Below, piece after piece: positions 34,034 to 43,224 of a stretch of DNA of 64,000 nucleotides (the first letter of the stretch is position 1; each line of letters opens with the position of its first letter). This DNA comes from Photobacterium kagoshimensis (GTDB lineage: Bacteria > Pseudomonadota > Gammaproteobacteria > Enterobacterales > Vibrionaceae): the NCBI RefSeq assembly GCF_050337045.1, contig NZ_JAKJSO010000022.1:42467-106466 (forward strand), in the 5' to 3' direction. The position numbers and the translations under genes are program-made. The notes beneath the pieces were generated by a model. It saw nothing but the letters and a program-made list of their open reading frames with translations. It was not told the DNA's origin and made no database searches.

Positions 34034-34990
34034 ATGAATATGGCTGACAACAAGACAACTAGCAAGCTGCAATTATTGAAGCGAGTCAAAGTTGGGTTTG
34101 CGTTTTTACGTTACCTGCAACAGCGTGCCACACATGACCGATTAACGGTTACGGCAGGCTCTATGGCGTATGTAACCTTGTTATCTTTAGTGCCGATGAT
34201 CACCGTGGTGTTGTCGGCATTATCCAGTTTTCCAGTCTTTGCTGGATTAGGCGAACTGCTGCAAAATTTTGTGATTGAGAATTTTGTCCCCGCAGCGGGC
34301 GAAATCGTGAAAACCTACCTTAATGAATTTGTCGCCAATGCAGGCAAGATGACTGCCGTGGGTATCGGCGCCTTGTTTGTGGTGGCGATGATGCTGATTT
34401 CAACTATCGATACGGCGTTGAATTATATTTGGCGAATACATGAAAAACGCCGACCTGTTATCTCGTTTTCTATCTATTGGATGGTACTTACCTTAGGGCC
34501 TATTTTGGTGGGCTCTAGCATTGCGGTGAGCTCATACCTGGGATCGCTCAATTTACTGGGCAGTGAATTAGTGAATGGCTTCTTTCAACAAATGCTGCGT
34601 GGTTTACCTGTTGTGATGTCGAGTCTGGCATTTTTAGGGCTGTATTTATTGGTGCCTAATACCAAAGTGAAGTTCAACCATGCTTTAATTGGTGCACTGA
34701 CCGCCAGTGTCTTGTTTGAAGCCAGTAAAAAAGGTTTTGCACTCTATATTACAAATTTTCCGTCTTACCAAGTGATCTATGGGGCATTGGCGGTGATCCC
34801 AATTTTATTTGTATGGGTTTATTTGTGTTGGTGTATTGTATTGCTTGGTGCTGAAATTACAGCCAGCCTCGGAGAGCGTTCTCAGTGGTGTCCACTGCAA
34901 CATGAGAATGCCACCAAGCAGCCCTGTCCGAAAAATAAGACGGCTGTGTCGGACAATGATGTAGATACTAAAAAGGAAAGAACGGAATGA
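34034..34990 (+). CDS. yihY: YihY/BrkB family inner-membrane protein
   Basis: A polytopic membrane protein (318 aa; E. coli YihY 290) with about six transmembrane segments and the family block LTVTAGSMAYVTLLSLVPMITV. The once-proposed link to tRNA processing (rbn) was withdrawn; the function is unknown. The C-terminus is a hydrophilic tail. It overlaps dtd by 4 nt (ATGA), the same order yihY-dtd-yiiD as E. coli. Confidence 0.92.
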   Translation: MNMADNKTTSKLQLLKRVKVGFAFLRYLQQRATHDRLTVTAGSMAYVTLLSLVPMITVVLSALSSFPVFAGLGELLQNFVIENFVPAAGEIVKTYLNEFVANAGKMTAVGIGALFVVAMMLISTIDTALNYIWRIHEKRRPVISFSIYWMVLTLGPILVGSSIAVSSYLGSLNLLGSELVNGFFQQMLRGLPVVMSSLAFLGLYLLVPNTKVKFNHALIGALTASVLFEASKKGFALYITNFPSYQVIYGALAVIPILFVWVYLCWCIVLLGAEITASLGERSQWCPLQHENATKQPCPKNKTAVSDNDVDTKKERTE

Positions 34991-35424
34991 TTGCGCTTAT
35001 TCAACGCGTTAGTGAAGCCAGTGTGACTGTTGATGGTCAAGTGACTGGCGCTATTGGTAAAGGGTTATTAGTCTTACTTGGCGTTGAGAAAGACGATGAT
35101 GAGAAAAAAGCGCAGCGATTACGTGACAAAGTATTAGGCTACCGCGTGTTTGAAGATGATGCCGGTAAGATGAACCTTAACGTACAGCAAGTGGGTGGGA
35201 GCGTGTTGGTGGTGTCGCAGTTTACGTTGGCGGCAGATACCAATAGTGGCATGCGCCCTAGCTTTTCAAAAGGGGCTGCGCCTGCTGATGCGGAACGACT
35301 GTACGAATATTTTGTCGAATGTTGTAAGGGTAAAGAAATCCAAACTGAAACGGGTATCTTTGCTGCAGATATGAAAGTGGCCTTACAAAACGAGGGTCCA
35401 GTGACATTCTGGCTTCAGGTATAG
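34987..35424 (+). CDS. dtd: D-aminoacyl-tRNA deacylase
   Basis: Dtd hydrolyses D-aminoacyl-tRNA and glycyl-tRNA(Ala), keeping D-amino acids out of protein. It has 145 aa, as in E. coli. Both active-site motifs are present: SQFTLAADTNSGMRPSF (the SQFTL motif) and the C-terminal NEGPVTFWLQ with the cross-subunit Gly-cisPro equivalent (GPVT). Translationally coupled to yihY. Confidence 0.97.
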   Translation: MIALIQRVSEASVTVDGQVTGAIGKGLLVLLGVEKDDDEKKAQRLRDKVLGYRVFEDDAGKMNLNVQQVGGSVLVVSQFTLAADTNSGMRPSFSKGAAPADAERLYEYFVECCKGKEIQTETGIFAADMKVALQNEGPVTFWLQV

Positions 35425-35488
35425 CTTGGTCTGATGTGGTTTTTCACATAGAAATGGCTGTGGGTTAGGTAATCAAGAGAGGGAATTC

Positions 35489-36415
35489 ATGTTTCGACTT
35501 ATCACCCCAAAAACTGATGAAGAGTTAGCTCGTTACTACGACTTTCGGTGGCGGATGTTGCGGGAACCATGGCATATGCCAGCAGGATCAGAGCGGGATG
35601 CCTACGATGAGCTGTGTTGCCATCGGATGATTGTGGATGACAAAGAGGAAGCCATTGCCGTTGGTCGCTTGTACATGACGCCTGATAACGACGGGCAAGT
35701 GCGCTTTATGGCGGTACACCCTAACTATCGTCATAAAGGGATGGGCGCATTAGTACTGATGGCTTTAGAGTCGTTAGCGCGTCAAGAAGGTGCCAAGCGT
35801 TTAGTCTGTAATGCGCGTGAAGATGCGATCCCTTTCTATCTGAAAAATGGTTTTGATAGCCAAGGTGAGCTGAGTGATGAGCGTGGCCCTGTTCGTCACC
35901 AGCAGATGCTGAAGCATTTAGACCCACTTACAGAAGTGGTGCGTCACCCTGAATGGTGCCAAGCACTGCAAGAGTTGTGGCAATTTCAGATCCCTATCAG
36001 TGAGAAAATGGGGATCAAAATTAGCCAATATACGGGTTACCGCTTCGAGGTCAGTGCACTCTTTAATGCCAACTTAAACCCTAATGAGTCCATGTTTGCA
36101 GGCAGTATCTTTACCATGGCGACGTTGGCGGGATGGGGCTTTATTTGGATGCTACTCAAAGAGCGTCAGCTCAATGCTGATATTGTGCTAGTGGATAGCC
36201 ATATTCGCTATAGCGCTGCGGTGAAAGAGCGTCCGCGCGCTGTTGCCTCGGTGGAAGGGTTAAGTGGCGATCTCGATCGCCTAGCCAGTGGCCGTAAAGG
36301 CCGAGTCACCGTTGAAGTGAACGTATTCAGCGGTGATCATCACGCCTCAACCTTTACGGGCACTTATATGCTGTTTCCATCACAAGATGACAGCGAGACA
36401 GGGGCGGGTTGCTGA
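35489..36415 (+). CDS. yiiD: GNAT / hotdog-fold fusion protein (YiiD, MadA, FabY)
   Basis: The 308-aa protein (E. coli YiiD 329) joins an N-terminal GNAT domain (about 1-145; VHPNYRHKGMGALVL is the acetyl-CoA loop) to a C-terminal hotdog thioesterase-like domain (about 155-300; GYRFEVSALFNANLNPNESMFAGSIF in separate strands). The E. coli protein, also called FabY, has been reported as a malonyl-ACP decarboxylase (MadA) that can start fatty-acid synthesis. ATG is preceded by AGAGAGGGA. Its last 52 nt overlap the end of the convergent AsmA-like gene. Confidence 0.9.
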   Translation: MFRLITPKTDEELARYYDFRWRMLREPWHMPAGSERDAYDELCCHRMIVDDKEEAIAVGRLYMTPDNDGQVRFMAVHPNYRHKGMGALVLMALESLARQEGAKRLVCNAREDAIPFYLKNGFDSQGELSDERGPVRHQQMLKHLDPLTEVVRHPEWCQALQELWQFQIPISEKMGIKISQYTGYRFEVSALFNANLNPNESMFAGSIFTMATLAGWGFIWMLLKERQLNADIVLVDSHIRYSAAVKERPRAVASVEGLSGDLDRLASGRKGRVTVEVNVFSGDHHASTFTGTYMLFPSQDDSETGAGC

Positions 36416-38532
36416 TGATGTTGCCACACTCGCTCAAATAGCTGACAAGACTGCGCCACATTTAGGCGCAGTTTTTGTTTTTGCGGTTGCGCTAAATCCC
36501 ATTGTCCCTCGAGTACTGTCTGAATATCTGTATTTTTAATCGTAAATGCTTGTAGTGCTATGCGCCCCCGATCACTGGTGACTGTGAGTGGTGAGATAGC
36601 GATTGCTGATGCTGTCGACGGTGTTGCCTGTATGCTGGTATAGGTTGCTAATGTGGGGATTTTTTCCTGCGATATTTGCGTTGGATTCGCGCGCCAGTTG
36701 GCAAGCTGCTGGCTAAATTCTGCGGGTGTGCTGAGCAAGTGGGCATCGCGGAAATCGGCTTGAATCGCTCCCTCTAAGCTGTAATTAAAACTGGCGCGGT
36801 TATGGGCTAAGCCACTTAACGCAATACTCGAGTCAACTTTTCCCTCAAGCGGCAAAGGCAACCCTAGCCATTGCGGAAGGATGGATAATGGCGCGCTGTC
36901 TGTTGTGGCCGTAATGTGCCACGGCTGGGCGGGTTGCGTCAGCGCCCATTGTCCTGTGGCCTCAAGTAAACCATTTTTGAATGGCAGGGTCAGCTGATCC
37001 AACTGCCAGTTACCCGCTTGGCTATGAGTGCTGATATAGGGTTCCACCAGCTCGACAGTGTTAATGCTGGCAAACCCAGCACTGGCGGTGAGCCTACCTT
37101 GCCATAATCCATAATGCTTGCTTTGCTTAAGGCGCAGTTCGCTGCCGTCGATATTAATCCCGCTGAGCTGAAAAGGTAGTTCAGGGTTGGTATCGGTTAG
37201 TTGAAGGTAGCCTACGTCTAATGTCTGAATGTCGATAGCGTCATACGGCGCGAATAATTCGTTGAGTTGGCTAGGCCATTGCGGCGCTAGAAAAGCCTTA
37301 ATGTTATTTAGCGTCAATTGATTGAGGTGAATCGTATTGGGTGTCACCTTCCCCTTGGTGCGCAGGTAACCTTGCCACACTTTGCTGGAAAGCCCTTCAA
37401 TAAGGGTAGTGTTTGGGGTGAAACGTAGATCCAACAGTGGGCTATCAAACACGGTCTCATGCCATAAAATACTGTCGGCACTGAGTGATAATTGGCTGTC
37501 GCTTTGTTGCCAGCGAGACTTGCCTTGTTGCCAATTGAGTAGCGATAAATTGAGTTGGTTAAGGGATAAGTCGGCGAGTTCGATTTGGCTATCCACCACA
37601 TCCAGTCGGCCGATAGTCAGCGTGGTCGCCACTTGGTGAGAGTCATCGTTATGATCGCTAGTTTGGTTGATGAGGGTATTCGTAATTAAGTCATGGGCTT
37701 GTTGTGCTAATTGATGAGTGGTTAATGCCGATTCAAACTGAAGGTTGGCCACTGTAATTTGATCCAGGATCCATTGATGACTGTCAGGAAGAAAGTTTGC
37801 CTGACCATTGATGCTGGCGCCTAACCAGTCAAACGAATAACCGTAAATACGCCATGCTTCGTCTGCTTGATACCCGCCTGTTTTTTCTCCATCCACTAAC
37901 AGATCAGTAAAGGTGTGTTGTTGCCAATCGACTTGTGGGGCGGCAATGCGAAAATCCCCTGAAAAGTCGCCCCAGAAAGCAGCACTGGGTTGCCAGTTAT
38001 CGAGTTGAACTTGTCCATTGTGTAGCGTGAATCTTGGGGTAGTAAGATTCATCTGCTTTAAAGCCAGGCGGTGGGTGAAAATGGCTGGGTAGTGTATTTC
38101 ACTCTGCGCTTGGCTTGGTTGATGATTTGGCTGTTCAACGTGTGCAATATCGACACCGCTGATCAGGATGCTATCAAAGTACCACAGTGGTACCGCTGGC
38201 TGCGTCTGATAACTGGGTGTTGGGTTACTTGATGACGTGAGCCCGAACCAAGCAAACAATGTCTCACGCGGTGCTAACCACAGCTGTACTTGCTGTGCTT
38301 GATGGATTTGTTGATCAGGATCGATAACGGTCGGTTGTTCAATCGTGAGGTGCCAAGGGTCGGTGATGGTATAAGAGAGCGCGTTGGCATCGAATTGGTA
38401 GTTGCTCAGGACTCGGGTGAGCTGCCCGATCACTGGCGCAGCATGACGGGTGTGTAATAAGGCTACACTGATCGTGAGAACCAATAGCACTATGATGGTT
38501 AAGGTTGCGAGCAGTTTTCCGAATAGTCGCAT
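36364..38532 (-). CDS. AsmA-family envelope protein
   Basis: The 722-aa protein has an N-terminal membrane helix (about 8-26, LATLTIIVLLVLTISVALL) followed by a very long beta-rich periplasmic region and a C-terminal AsmA-like segment (GKVDSSIALSGLAHNRASFN; LEGAIQADFRDAHLL). AsmA/TamB/YhdP-type proteins are thought to bridge the envelope and carry phospholipids to the outer membrane; which member this is cannot be told. It is not a close match to E. coli AsmA itself. Tail-to-tail overlap with yiiD is 52 nt. Confidence 0.85.
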   Translation of the reverse strand: MRLFGKLLATLTIIVLLVLTISVALLHTRHAAPVIGQLTRVLSNYQFDANALSYTITDPWHLTIEQPTVIDPDQQIHQAQQVQLWLAPRETLFAWFGLTSSSNPTPSYQTQPAVPLWYFDSILISGVDIAHVEQPNHQPSQAQSEIHYPAIFTHRLALKQMNLTTPRFTLHNGQVQLDNWQPSAAFWGDFSGDFRIAAPQVDWQQHTFTDLLVDGEKTGGYQADEAWRIYGYSFDWLGASINGQANFLPDSHQWILDQITVANLQFESALTTHQLAQQAHDLITNTLINQTSDHNDDSHQVATTLTIGRLDVVDSQIELADLSLNQLNLSLLNWQQGKSRWQQSDSQLSLSADSILWHETVFDSPLLDLRFTPNTTLIEGLSSKVWQGYLRTKGKVTPNTIHLNQLTLNNIKAFLAPQWPSQLNELFAPYDAIDIQTLDVGYLQLTDTNPELPFQLSGINIDGSELRLKQSKHYGLWQGRLTASAGFASINTVELVEPYISTHSQAGNWQLDQLTLPFKNGLLEATGQWALTQPAQPWHITATTDSAPLSILPQWLGLPLPLEGKVDSSIALSGLAHNRASFNYSLEGAIQADFRDAHLLSTPAEFSQQLANWRANPTQISQEKIPTLATYTSIQATPSTASAIAISPLTVTSDRGRIALQAFTIKNTDIQTVLEGQWDLAQPQKQKLRLNVAQSCQLFERVWQHHQQPAPVSLSSCDGNSI
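36450..36481 (+). terminator. Terminator of yiiD inside the convergent gene
   Basis: A perfect 8-bp stem (ACTGCGCC / GGCGCAGT) with a 7-nt loop is followed by TTTTTGTTTTT. It lies 34 nt past the yiiD stop, wholly within the 3' coding part of the opposite-strand AsmA-like gene. Confidence 0.88.
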
Positions 38533-38667
38533 AGCGCTCTCACTACTTCAGTCTGTTGTGAAGTATTCAGAGTGGCGTAAAAGCCGAGTCTAGGCAAGTC
38601 GTGGAATAAAAAAGCATGAAGCTAACTATGTTAGTCACGAGAGGAGATCGCGGTGACGATGAGGTGT

Positions 38668-38692
38668 AAAAAAGCCCCTGCAAGAGGGGCTT
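38668..38692 (-). terminator. Intrinsic terminator of pckA
   Basis: An 8-bp stem (AAGCCCCT / AGGGGCTT) with a 5-nt loop is followed on the minus strand by a T6 tract. It is 37 nt beyond the pckA stop. The rest of the 38533-38728 gap holds nothing recognisable. Confidence 0.93.
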
Positions 38693-38728
38693 AGGTGTTT
38701 ATTGTCCGGTAATTAGTGCATACCGTGA

Positions 38729-40360
38729 TTAGTCGACTTGTGGGCCAGCAGCGACAAGTGATGCACCTTCAGTCGTATCTGTGTACTTCTCGAAGTTATT
38801 GATAAAGCGTTGTGCCAGATCTTCGGCTTTGCTTTCCCACTGAAGTGGGTCCGTGTATGTGTCACGAGGATCAAGGATCGCTGGATCAACACCTGGTAGC
38901 GAGGTTGGTACTTCAAGATTAAAGATAGGAATATCTTTGGTTTCTGCCGTGTCAATCGAACCATCAAGGATGGCATCAATGATGCCACGGGTATCTTGAA
39001 TCGAGATACGCTTGCCAGTACCGTTCCAACCTGTGTTCACAAGGTAAGCTTCTGCACCTGCTGCTTCCATACGTTTCACTAATACTTCTGCGTATTGTGT
39101 TGGGTGAAGGGTTAGGAACGCATTACCGAAACAGGCAGAGAAGGTTGGCGTTGGCTCTGTAATGCCACGCTCAGTACCTGCCAGTTTAGCGGTAAAGCCA
39201 GATAGGAAGTGGTACTTAGTTTGCTCTGGTGTCAATTTAGAAACGGGTGGTAGTACCCCGAATGCATCTGCCGATAAGAAAATCACTTTGTTAGCGTGGC
39301 CACCTTTCGATACTGGCTTAACAATGTTTTCAATGTGGTAGATAGGGTAAGACACACGAGTGTTTTCTGTTTTCGAGTTGTCGTCGAAATCAATTGCACC
39401 ATCAGCACGCACCGTCACGTTTTCTAGCAATGCATCGCGACGGATCGCATTGTAGATATCAGGCTCTGCTTCTTTAGATAGGTTGATGGTTTTGGCGTAG
39501 CAGCCACCTTCGAAATTGAAGACACCGTTATCATCCCAACCATGTTCGTCATCACCAATTAGCGCACGCTTAGGATCGGTAGATAGGGTTGTTTTACCTG
39601 TACCAGAGAGACCAAAGAATACCGCAACGTCGCCGTCTTCACCCATGTTGGCCGAGCAGTGCATTGAAGCGATGTCTTGCAGAGGAAGGAAGTAGTTCAT
39701 CATGGCGAACATGCCTTTCTTCATCTCACCGCCGTACCAAGTACCACCGATGAGCTGCATTTTTTCTGTCAGGTTAAACACGGTGAAGTTTTCAGAGTTT
39801 AGACCTTGCTCTTCCCACTTCTCATTGGTGCACTTCGCGCCATTCATTACCACGAAATCTGGCTCAAAGTGTTCTAATTCTTCTGCTGTAGGGCGGATAA
39901 ACATGTTTTTCACGAAGTGTGCTTGCCATGCCACTTCAGTGATCACGCGAATACATAGACGAGTATCAGGATTAGCACCACAGTAACCGTCGATAACAAA
40001 TAGACGTTTGCCAGAAAGTTGACCTGTTACTAGGGTTTTCAGATCATTCCAGACATTTTGGTCAATCGCTTTGTTGTCGTTCTTGCCTTGATCGGCCCAC
40101 CATAGCGTATCGCGGGTCGTATCATCTTTTACGATGAACTTATCTTTTGGCGAACGGCCTGTGAAAATACCGGTATCGACTGATACTGCGCCAAGCTCAG
40201 TCACGATACCTTTTTCGTATCCTTCTAGGCCTGGTTTAGTCTCTTCTTCGAATAAAACTTCATAAGAAGGGTTACGTACTACTTCTGTAACATTTTTGAT
40301 ACCGTATTTAGACAGATCCATGTTTTTTGCAACCTTTTTTTCGACGTTAAGGACAGTCAT
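38729..40360 (-). CDS. pckA: Phosphoenolpyruvate carboxykinase (ATP)
   Basis: PckA converts oxaloacetate to phosphoenolpyruvate in gluconeogenesis. The 543-aa protein (E. coli 540) carries the arginine-containing TGRSPKDKF block, the kinase-1a loop FGLSGTGKTTLS, kinase-2 LIGDDEHGW and NFEGGCYAK. ATG at 40360 has AAGGAG at 5-6 nt; a start at 40408 is rejected. Upstream is a GGTTAAT/ATTAACC inverted repeat that may be an operator. Confidence 0.97.
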   Translation of the reverse strand: MTVLNVEKKVAKNMDLSKYGIKNVTEVVRNPSYEVLFEEETKPGLEGYEKGIVTELGAVSVDTGIFTGRSPKDKFIVKDDTTRDTLWWADQGKNDNKAIDQNVWNDLKTLVTGQLSGKRLFVIDGYCGANPDTRLCIRVITEVAWQAHFVKNMFIRPTAEELEHFEPDFVVMNGAKCTNEKWEEQGLNSENFTVFNLTEKMQLIGGTWYGGEMKKGMFAMMNYFLPLQDIASMHCSANMGEDGDVAVFFGLSGTGKTTLSTDPKRALIGDDEHGWDDNGVFNFEGGCYAKTINLSKEAEPDIYNAIRRDALLENVTVRADGAIDFDDNSKTENTRVSYPIYHIENIVKPVSKGGHANKVIFLSADAFGVLPPVSKLTPEQTKYHFLSGFTAKLAGTERGITEPTPTFSACFGNAFLTLHPTQYAEVLVKRMEAAGAEAYLVNTGWNGTGKRISIQDTRGIIDAILDGSIDTAETKDIPIFNLEVPTSLPGVDPAILDPRDTYTDPLQWESKAEDLAQRFINNFEKYTDTTEGASLVAAGPQVD

Positions 40361-40613
40361 AGGTGCTCCTTGGGTAAGATGTAGTTTAACTGTCGACCAT
40401 GCTAACAACCCTAAAGGGGTAATTCAGGGAGGTTAATCAAAAATTAACCATTAACTTGTTACCGTTAAGTAATTTTATTTAACCGTATTGGGTTGGTTAG
40501 TTTACAGGGGTGTTACGTATTTGCGCTAGGTCTCGAAATTAATATTTCTCTTGAAAAAAGCGATATTTAGGCGTGAAAAATGAATGTAAGGCTGGGCGGA
40601 AAGTGTGCTTCAG
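40361..40613 (-). promoter_or_regulatory. pckA upstream region with inverted repeat
   Basis: This gap has no gene. It contains a perfect inverted repeat, GGTTAAT-CAAAA-ATTAACC (40431-40449), and further TTAAC-type repeats on both sides in AT-rich sequence up to about 40500. A regulator-binding region for pckA is inferred; the regulator is unknown. Confidence 0.4.
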
Positions 40614-40644
40614 TTAAAAAAATAGCCGAATAAAATTCGGCTAT
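40614..40644 (-). terminator. Intrinsic terminator of hslRO
   Basis: A 10-bp stem (ATAGCCGAAT / ATTCGGCTAT) with a 3-nt loop is followed on the minus strand by seven or more T, 40 nt after the hslO stop. Confidence 0.93.
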
Positions 40645-40683
40645 CATGATTTTTTTTGTCAGTTAATACGGGACAAAAATTAA

Positions 40684-41565
40684 TTAGTGTACTTGGTTGT
40701 CACCAACGCTCGCGTTTTCATGCAATGCTGCAACGTCAACGCTATCAAAGTCATAAGTCGTACCACAGTAATCACAGTGTAAAGAGACTTTGCCTTCCTC
40801 GGCTAAGATTTTCTCTACTTCTATGCGTTCAACGGAACAAATGGCCGAAGCACTACGCTCACGTGAACAACCACAGTGGAATTCAACTGGCTGCGGTTCA
40901 AACAGTTTCACTTCTTCTTGGTGATATAGGCGGTACAATACATCTTCCGCTTTTAGACCAAATAACTCTTCGTTCTTCACTGTGCTGGTTAGCTGCGACA
41001 GGTGATCGAAATCATCGGCGCTACCTTGACCGTCAGGCATAATTTGTAGCAGCATGCCTGCAGCCATCGCTTTTTCTTCATGCTCGCCAACACGTAGGAT
41101 GATTTGCGTCTTAAGTTGCTCTGAATTTGCGAAGTAACCTTCTAGGCACTCAGCTAACGTTGTACCTTCAAGACCGACTACACCTTGGTAACGCTCACCC
41201 TTTGTTGGGGTGATGGTAATCACCATGTGGCCTTTGCCAATCAGATCATGAATGTTTTCTGTGGCTGGTACGTCACCGTCCCAGCGTGCGACACCGCGCA
41301 TTTTTTGGTCGTGATCACCATTGATCACCGCCAATTTGATTGGACCGTCACCCTGAAGCTGAACCGTAATTGAACCTTCGAACTTTAATGTTGCCGTAAG
41401 AAGGCTAGTTGCAACGAGGAGTTCACCAAGCAGGTTTTGTACAGGTGCTGGGTATTCCTTGCTGGAAATGATTTGTTGATAGGTGTCAGCAAGCTGTACC
41501 AGTTCGCCACGTACAGAAACACCTTCAAATAGGTAACGATAAAGACTGTCGTTTGTCATATTCAT
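40684..41565 (-). CDS. hslO: Redox-regulated chaperone Hsp33
   Basis: Hsp33 is a holdase switched on by oxidative unfolding. The 293-aa protein (E. coli 292) has the substrate-binding N-domain and the zinc switch with four Cys: CGCSRER (CxC) and CDYC (CxxC) near the C-terminus. ATG at 41565 has GGAG at 5 nt. It follows hslR by 16 nt, so the pair is an operon, as in E. coli. Confidence 0.97.
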   Translation of the reverse strand: MNMTNDSLYRYLFEGVSVRGELVQLADTYQQIISSKEYPAPVQNLLGELLVATSLLTATLKFEGSITVQLQGDGPIKLAVINGDHDQKMRGVARWDGDVPATENIHDLIGKGHMVITITPTKGERYQGVVGLEGTTLAECLEGYFANSEQLKTQIILRVGEHEEKAMAAGMLLQIMPDGQGSADDFDHLSQLTSTVKNEELFGLKAEDVLYRLYHQEEVKLFEPQPVEFHCGCSRERSASAICSVERIEVEKILAEEGKVSLHCDYCGTTYDFDSVDVAALHENASVGDNQVH

Positions 41566-41581
41566 GTCTTCTCCAGCAGGA

Positions 41582-41989
41582 TTAGTTACTGCTCTTAAAT
41601 TTAATTATATCGCGTCGCTGTTTCTTATCAGGACGTTTATCTGGACTTGGATTATCGAATGCGTTGAGTTTACGTAGTTTCGCGTGCTCTTCGCGTTGTT
41701 TAATACTGTCTTCTGTTTCCTGATACAAGGTTTGTGCTTCGGGAGCGCCGCGGCGAGCACTCGACAACTTAACGATAACAATGGTTTTTTCTTCGTTGCC
41801 TTGTCGTACTCGTATTTCTGCACCGAGTTCTACCAGCTTACTGGGTTTTGAACGTTGGCCGTTATAATGCACCTTACCGCCATCAACCATATTACGGGCG
41901 ATGGAGCGCGTTTTGTAAAAACGGGCAGCCCATAGCCATTTATCTAGGCGAACTTGGTTATCATCTGATGCGTTTGAACGCTGGCTCAC
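41582..41989 (-). CDS. hslR: Ribosome-associated heat-shock protein Hsp15
   Basis: Hsp15 is an S4-domain RNA-binding protein that rescues free 50S subunits carrying nascent chains. The 135-aa protein (E. coli 133) has the S4 motif VRLDKWLWAARFYKTRSIA ... GGKVHYNGQRSKPSK and a basic C-terminal tail (RPDKKQRRD). I chose GTG at 41989 with AAGGAG at 6 nt; the longer reading from 42028 would include that ribosome site in coding sequence. Confidence 0.95.
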   Translation of the reverse strand: MSQRSNASDDNQVRLDKWLWAARFYKTRSIARNMVDGGKVHYNGQRSKPSKLVELGAEIRVRQGNEEKTIVIVKLSSARRGAPEAQTLYQETEDSIKQREEHAKLRKLNAFDNPSPDKRPDKKQRRDIIKFKSSN

Positions 41990-42283
41990 AACGTGCTCCT
42001 TAGCAAATTTGGGCGCTAAAAATAGCATATAACTGCAATAGCGTCAGCTGCGGGTTAAGACAAGTAAATGGTGATATATGATCGAGTTTTCAACGCTAAA
42101 ATGGGAATTAATTCTCCTAAATGGCTAGTCTATTGATAGCTAGTGTGTTTTTTTCGTGATCTGCTCTGGTATATTACGGGGATCATGTAAAGAATTGCTG
42201 TGTGCAACCTCATCTCAGAGTATTCTGTACTGTCCGTCACACATATAACGTAGCTCCATAAAACAACTCAATACGGATTTTAT

Positions 42284-43186
42284 ATGGTTGTATCTAAATG
42301 GTTGGACATGTTGCCCAACAAAAAACCAATACCGACGAAAACATTAACCCGTGGCTTTACTTGGCTAATGGTGGTGATGTTAGCGTGGATCCTTGGGCGT
42401 TTAATTTGGGCTGCGGTGCAACCGACCACGGCTGTGGCAAGGTGGCAGCCCCAGGCGCAAGCGGCCGCCACGGGTCAACAAACTGGCTTTAAGGTGTCTG
42501 ATGTTCTTGCGATGAACCTGTTTGGTCATTACCAACAAGGTGCCCCTGTTGTTAAGCAAGAGCCGGTTAAGCAAGATGCGCCTCAAACACGTTTGAATTT
42601 ACGCTTAGTGGGGGTTGTTGCAAGTTCGCAGAACAAAACCAGCCTTGCGGTAATTGCACATCAAGGAAAGCAAAATACTTACGGCTTGAGCGAAGCGATT
42701 GATGGTACCCGTGCCACGTTACAAGCTGTGTATGCGGATCGTGTCATTATTCGTAATAGCGGCCGTGATGAAACCTTGATGCTTGATGGGGTGGAATTTG
42801 GCAAAGTGACAGCAAATACTCCCCCCGCCTCTCGCCCTAAATCACAAACGTCTGCTCGCCAAGGTAATGTATCTGGTGAGCAGTTGAGTAAGATAAAGCA
42901 AGAAATCCTTGATAAACCCCAAAACCTCTTTAGTTACATTCGCCTTTCCCAAGTGAAAAAAGACGGTGATCTGATTGGCTACCGCGTTAACCCAGGTAAA
43001 GAGCGGGTGTTATTCGATGCTGTCGGCTTAAAAGCCAATGATCTTGCCGTTAGCCTGAATGGTAATGACTTAACGGATCCCACCGTGATGGCGAAACTCT
43101 GGACTGAGCTTTCTCAAGCGACCAGCTTTACTTTGACGGTAGAGCGTGAAGGTCAGTTACACGATATTTATATTGAGTTGCAGTAG
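42284..43186 (+). CDS. gspC: Type II secretion protein GspC
   Basis: GspC is the bitopic inner-membrane protein that links the platform to the secretin. The 300-aa protein has a transmembrane helix (about 22-44), a homology region (about 70-165, LRLVGVVASSQNKTSLAVI) that binds GspD, and a C-terminal PDZ domain (about 200-300). It is the first gene of the gspC-N operon. The 294 nt upstream (41990-42283) contain a palindrome GGGAATTAATTCTCC (42103-42117) and AT-rich sequence but no assigned promoter. Confidence 0.96.
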   Translation: MVVSKWLDMLPNKKPIPTKTLTRGFTWLMVVMLAWILGRLIWAAVQPTTAVARWQPQAQAAATGQQTGFKVSDVLAMNLFGHYQQGAPVVKQEPVKQDAPQTRLNLRLVGVVASSQNKTSLAVIAHQGKQNTYGLSEAIDGTRATLQAVYADRVIIRNSGRDETLMLDGVEFGKVTANTPPASRPKSQTSARQGNVSGEQLSKIKQEILDKPQNLFSYIRLSQVKKDGDLIGYRVNPGKERVLFDAVGLKANDLAVSLNGNDLTDPTVMAKLWTELSQATSFTLTVEREGQLHDIYIELQ

Positions 43187-43224
43187 CAACCAAAGCAAGC
43201 ATGCGTAATACGCAGGAGAAATTA

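Noticed and set aside
42103..42117. GGGAATTAATTCTCC as a Fur box
   Set aside because: Matches the 7-1-7 Fur motif at only about half of the positions; left as an unassigned palindrome.
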